Shown: piece by piece, positions 59,594 through 64,000 of the stretch | How positions within the stretch are numbered: the stretch's first letter is position 1 | Layout of the letters: each line of letters starts with the position of its first letter | Source of the DNA: Lysobacter firmicutimachus | Lineage (GTDB): Bacteria; Pseudomonadota; Gammaproteobacteria; Xanthomonadales; Xanthomonadaceae | Direction of reading: 5' to 3' | Assembly: GCF_037027445.1 (NCBI RefSeq) | Contig: NZ_JBANDL010000002.1 | Span: 3,534,001-3,598,000 of the forward strand | DNA: 64,000 nucleotides | Notes under the pieces: model-generated | The model's input: only the letters and a program-made list of their open reading frames with translations | Database searches by the model: none | What the model was told of the DNA's origin: nothing | Position numbers and translations under genes: made by a program

Positions 59594-60715
59594 ATGACGA
59601 CATTGATTGTCTCCGATCCGTGGGACATCCACGCCCGCTCGGTGGCCTGGGCGTTGGAGAACGAAGGCGAACGCGTGCACGTCTGGTACACCCACGACTA
59701 TCCGCAGAAGCACGGCGTCAGCCTGCGCACCGGCGGCGGCACCGGCTCGATCTGCCTGCACTGCCTGCGCCACGGCTGCGACTTCGACACCGCCGACGTC
59801 GATACGGTGTGGTTGCGCCGCTGGTATCAACCCGAGGCCTCGGCGCAGTTGCATCCGGCCGACGTCCTGTTCGCCCAGCGCGAATCCACCGAGTTCGTGC
59901 GCGCGGCGATCAATCTGCTCGATGCGCAGCGCGAGCGCTTCTGGATCAATCCGGTGCAGGCCAAGTCGCTGGCCGACCGCAAGGCGGTGCAATTGCACCA
60001 CGCCGCCGCGGTCGGGCTGGACACCCCGCCGACGCTGATCTCCAACGATCCCGAGGCGATCCGCGCCTTTTACCGCGAGCATGGCGGCCGCGCGATCTAC
60101 AAGCCGATCACCGCCGCCTCCTGGATCAGCGACGACAAGGTCTGGGGCACGTTCACCACTCCGTTGACCGACGAATTGCTGCGTCAGGACGCGGCCCTGT
60201 CGAACGCGCCGGGCATCTACCAGCCGTTGCTGGACAAGGCCTACGAGCTGCGGGTGACGGTGATGGGGCGCACCGTGATCGCCGCGCGCCTGCATTCCCA
60301 GCGCGAGGGCCAGTACCTCACCGACTGGCGCGCCAACGACTTCGACGAGCACATGGGCTGCGAGCGCTACGCGCTGCCTGAAGCGGTCGAAGCGCGCTGC
60401 CTGCAGGCGATGGCGCGGATGGGGCTGGTGTTCGGCTGCATCGACATCGTGGTCACCCGCGACGGCCGTTACGTCTTTCTCGAAGTCAACGAGATGGGAC
60501 AGTTCATGTGGCTGGAGGCGATCAACCCCGGCCTGCAGCTGCTGGATTGCGCGGTCCGGTTCATCCGCAGCCGCGACACGGCCTTCGTCTACGACTGGCG
60601 CGAGCCGGCTTACCGCTATCGCGACTACTGGGAATCGCGCGGCGAACGTGGCGAGGCCGAGCCGGACGCGCAGCGCCACGTGCCCCTGCCGCAGGCCTAC
60701 CAGATGCGCGAATGA
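59594..60715 (+). CDS. MvdC/MvdD-like ATP-grasp ligase (graspetide-type peptide maturase)
   Basis: A 373-residue cytoplasmic ligase. The N-terminal pre-ATP-grasp domain (about 1-110) has LIVSDPWDIHARSVAWALEN and VDTVWLRRWYQPEAS, the W-RR feature of microviridin-type enzymes. The linker FWINPVQAKSLADRKAVQLH and the grasp domain follow: AIYKPITAASWISD (ATP-binding Lys), IYQPLLDKAYELRVTVMG, FGCIDIVVTRDGRYVFLEVN and the Mg-binding E297/N299 in LEVNEMGQF. Family members join Ser/Thr/Lys side chains to Asp/Glu in precursor peptides. It follows the ABC transporter by 11 bases and AAGGAA precedes its ATG. A short convergent gene is the candidate substrate. A RimK-like ligase for another substrate is the alternative. 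Confidence 0.85.
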   Translation: MTTLIVSDPWDIHARSVAWALENEGERVHVWYTHDYPQKHGVSLRTGGGTGSICLHCLRHGCDFDTADVDTVWLRRWYQPEASAQLHPADVLFAQRESTEFVRAAINLLDAQRERFWINPVQAKSLADRKAVQLHHAAAVGLDTPPTLISNDPEAIRAFYREHGGRAIYKPITAASWISDDKVWGTFTTPLTDELLRQDAALSNAPGIYQPLLDKAYELRVTVMGRTVIAARLHSQREGQYLTDWRANDFDEHMGCERYALPEAVEARCLQAMARMGLVFGCIDIVVTRDGRYVFLEVNEMGQFMWLEAINPGLQLLDCAVRFIRSRDTAFVYDWREPAYRYRDYWESRGERGEAEPDAQRHVPLPQAYQMRE

Positions 60716-60747
60716 GCGCCGGCGGGCCGAGCGTCCAGGAAAACAAG

Positions 60748-60780
60748 CGGGCCGGGAGGCAGTGCCTCCCGGCCCGTTTT
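60748..60780. terminator. Bidirectional terminator between the ATP-grasp gene and the short peptide gene
   Basis: Perfect 13-bp arms CGGGCCGGGAGGC and GCCTCCCGGCCCG with loop AGT, followed by TTTT on the plus strand and preceded by AAACAAG, which gives CTTGTTT on the minus strand. It ends both convergent transcripts. Confidence 0.93.
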
Positions 60781-60805
60781 CCCCTGCGCAATCCGGGCTG
60801 CCGGA

Positions 60806-60967
60806 TTACGGGATATGGTCGCCGTTGTCGGCCGAATCGATCTCGCCGAACGGGCTGGTACGGCGATAGGTCGTCGCCGCCACGAACGCCGCATCCTGCG
60901 CGGCGCCTTCCATCTGCTCGGACTCGATCGCGACCATGCGGCCGATCAGGCGGGTTTGTTCGCTCAT
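60806..60967 (-). CDS. Short peptide, candidate graspetide precursor
   Basis: A 53-residue peptide, MSEQTRLIGRMVAIESEQME at the start. AAAGGAG lies nine bases before the ATG at 60965-60967, a strong site. The first 31 residues would be a helical leader. The C-terminal part starts TTYRRTSPFGEIDSADNG and ends in IP; it holds T32, T33, T37, S38 followed by E42, D44, D47, D50. Hydroxyl residues ahead of acidic ones is what ATP-grasp ligases of the microviridin/graspetide class join into ester rings. It converges with the ATP-grasp gene and is separated by a bidirectional terminator. The precursor role is inference; it does not match the microviridin core motif. Confidence 0.6.
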   Translation of the reverse strand: MSEQTRLIGRMVAIESEQMEGAAQDAAFVAATTYRRTSPFGEIDSADNGDHIP

Positions 60968-61594
60968 TGCCCACTACTCCTTTAGCAAGGCGGCGGATCG
61001 CCGCAAAACCAGCATCCGCAAGCGCGGCCGCGCCAGCAAGCGGCGATTTGCGCGCCCGGATGCGCCCGCGCGACGCCGAGCGCGGATTTTTCTTCGCAGC
61101 GACATGCAGTTGAATTCGCCAGGAGCGGCAAATTCAGCAAGGCAAAATCGGCAATCAAACCGACTTGTGCGGCGTTAAGCACGTTCATTTCGCGCTTGGT
61201 TCTGCGACCGAGTGCGGGTTCTGCGCGAATGCCGCGACGCCGCCCGCAATCGCGCCGCCGGACGGTCTGCCAGGCCGCGGCGGCGCCCCAGGCTGTCGGC
61301 CCGCATCGGACCACAGCGGCTTCGGCCGCCGCCTGGACGGGCCTGCGCGCGGCGATCACGGCGCGCATCGGCGATGCGCACGGCAGCGATCGCGGCGATC
61401 GGTTGCGCCGCCGTCCCGACACGAACGCACGACGCGCGGCCGCGACCCTATCGATGCCGGATACGCCCTCGGCCGCATCGCGCGAAGGCGCCAACGCCTC
61501 AACGACGGCAACGCAGAACCTGCGCCCGAACGGCGCGTTGCGGACAAACGAAAACGGCGCACCTCTTGCGAGATCCGCCGTTGCCGTAACAAAT

Positions 61595-61669
61595 TGGTGG
61601 GCGGTACAGGGTTCGAACCTGTGACCCCTACCATGTCAAGGTAGTGCTCTACCGCTGAGCTAACCGCCC
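61595..61669 (-). tRNA. tRNA-Val (GAC)
   Basis: 75 bases including encoded CCA. The acceptor stem is GGGCGGT with ACCGCCC and discriminator A. The D arm has AGCTCAGCGGTAGAGC, anticodon loop TTGACAT in CTACC/GGTAG gives GAC, and the T arm has GGTTCGAACCC. Between it and the short peptide gene, 60968-61594 holds no gene that I can support; 61100-61190 is AT-richer and may carry the peptide gene's promoter. Confidence 0.98.
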
Positions 61670-61798
61670 GTCGCCGTATTTTTCGATCAACACCCCGGCG
61701 AGGGCGCGTAGTGTAGCCCAGCCCAAAACGGGCGACAAGCCCTCTTAACGCCCCGCTCCCACCGGCTCCGCGCCGCTCCGGTGGGCGCCCGGCGGCGC

Positions 61799-63829
<2,031 letters not shown>

Positions 63830-63930
63830 CGTGCGATCCGAACGCGGGGGAGTCGACCAGTGTAGCCAACCCGGTCTCAACGGGTGAGATGAGCGCCTGG
63901 CAGCGTCGCCAGACGCCCTCCTCCCGCCCC

Positions 63931-63970
63931 AAAACGGCCAGGCCCGCTCCGATCCGGAGCGGGCCTGGCC
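63931..63970 (-). terminator. Strong terminator at the right edge
   Basis: 15-bp arms GGCCAGGCCCGCTCC and GGAGCGGGCCTGGCC with a five-base loop, followed on the minus strand by GTTTTGG. It probably ends a minus-strand gene lying beyond the window. The remaining bases to 64000 show no start or stop that I can assign. Confidence 0.8.
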
Positions 63971-64000
63971 GCGGCGCCCCTGGCAGGCAGCGCGAGGAGT

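Noticed and set aside
60982..61188. A 69-codon minus-strand frame upstream of the short peptide gene, with several Cys and Trp in the C-terminal part, considered as a second RiPP precursor.
   Set aside because: No ribosome-binding site before the ATG at 61186-61188, and the sequence looks like translated GC-rich spacer.

Overview
The window looks like chromosomal DNA of a GC-rich gammaproteobacterium of the Xanthomonadaceae, most likely Lysobacter or a close relative. This rests on protein resemblance (queA, dxs, infC, HNH protein and TonB receptor all read as xanthomonad versions), on the thrS-infC-rpmI-rplT-pheST-ihfA-merR order, and on five intergenic copies of a GGGATT-rich hairpin repeat. 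No species can be fixed from sequence reading alone. I see no phage, insertion sequence, rRNA or CRISPR array.

Layout. 1-2.5 kb: tRNA queuosine genes (tgt, queA). 1.8-3.6 kb: a DesKR-like two-component pair. 3.8-8.2 kb: a secreted amidohydrolase divergent from a class III aminotransferase followed by two small proteins. 8.4-11.5 kb: upp, a TMEM43-like membrane protein and a metallo-beta-lactamase-fold hydrolase. 11.6-15.7 kb: gamma-glutamyltransferase, ferredoxin, lipoprotein, coaD, rsmD. 15.7-19.8 kb: ftsY, an AsmA-like protein, mutY and yggX. 20-26.4 kb: an acetyltransferase, a large secreted DUF11 protein, tRNA-Phe and small lipoproteins. 26.5-33 kb: acyl-CoA dehydrogenase, HNH protein, an unknown 398-residue protein, dxs. 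33-35.6 kb: a probably Fur-controlled DUF3649-PepSY-DUF3325 membrane operon. 35.7-41 kb: TraB/GumN protein, a TetR regulator with a rifampicin-phosphotransferase-like enzyme, and a DUF1275 protein. 41-48.6 kb: a carbohydrate utilisation locus (TonB receptor, GH97 glycosidase, glucokinase, divergent LacI regulator). 48.7-57.3 kb: tRNA-Pro and the translation operon thrS-infC-rpmI-rplT-pheS-pheT-ihfA-merR. 57.7-61 kb: an ABC transporter, a graspetide-type ATP-grasp ligase and a convergent 53-residue peptide. 61.6-64 kb: tRNA-Val and uvrB.

The most interesting part is 57.7-61.0 kb. An HMT1/ATM1-type ABC exporter and an MvdC/MvdD-like ATP-grasp protein are 11 bases apart. Facing them across a strong bidirectional terminator is a short gene with a good ribosome-binding site. 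Its C-terminus has four Thr/Ser residues followed by four acidic residues, the composition expected of a graspetide (omega-ester peptide) core. I propose a small RiPP cluster; the pairing is inference. Other points worth a look: a possible Thr-codon leader and terminator ahead of thrS, an ATC start codon in infC, a perfect 14-bp palindrome in front of the tetR/rifampicin-phosphotransferase-like pair, and the GGGATT repeat family.
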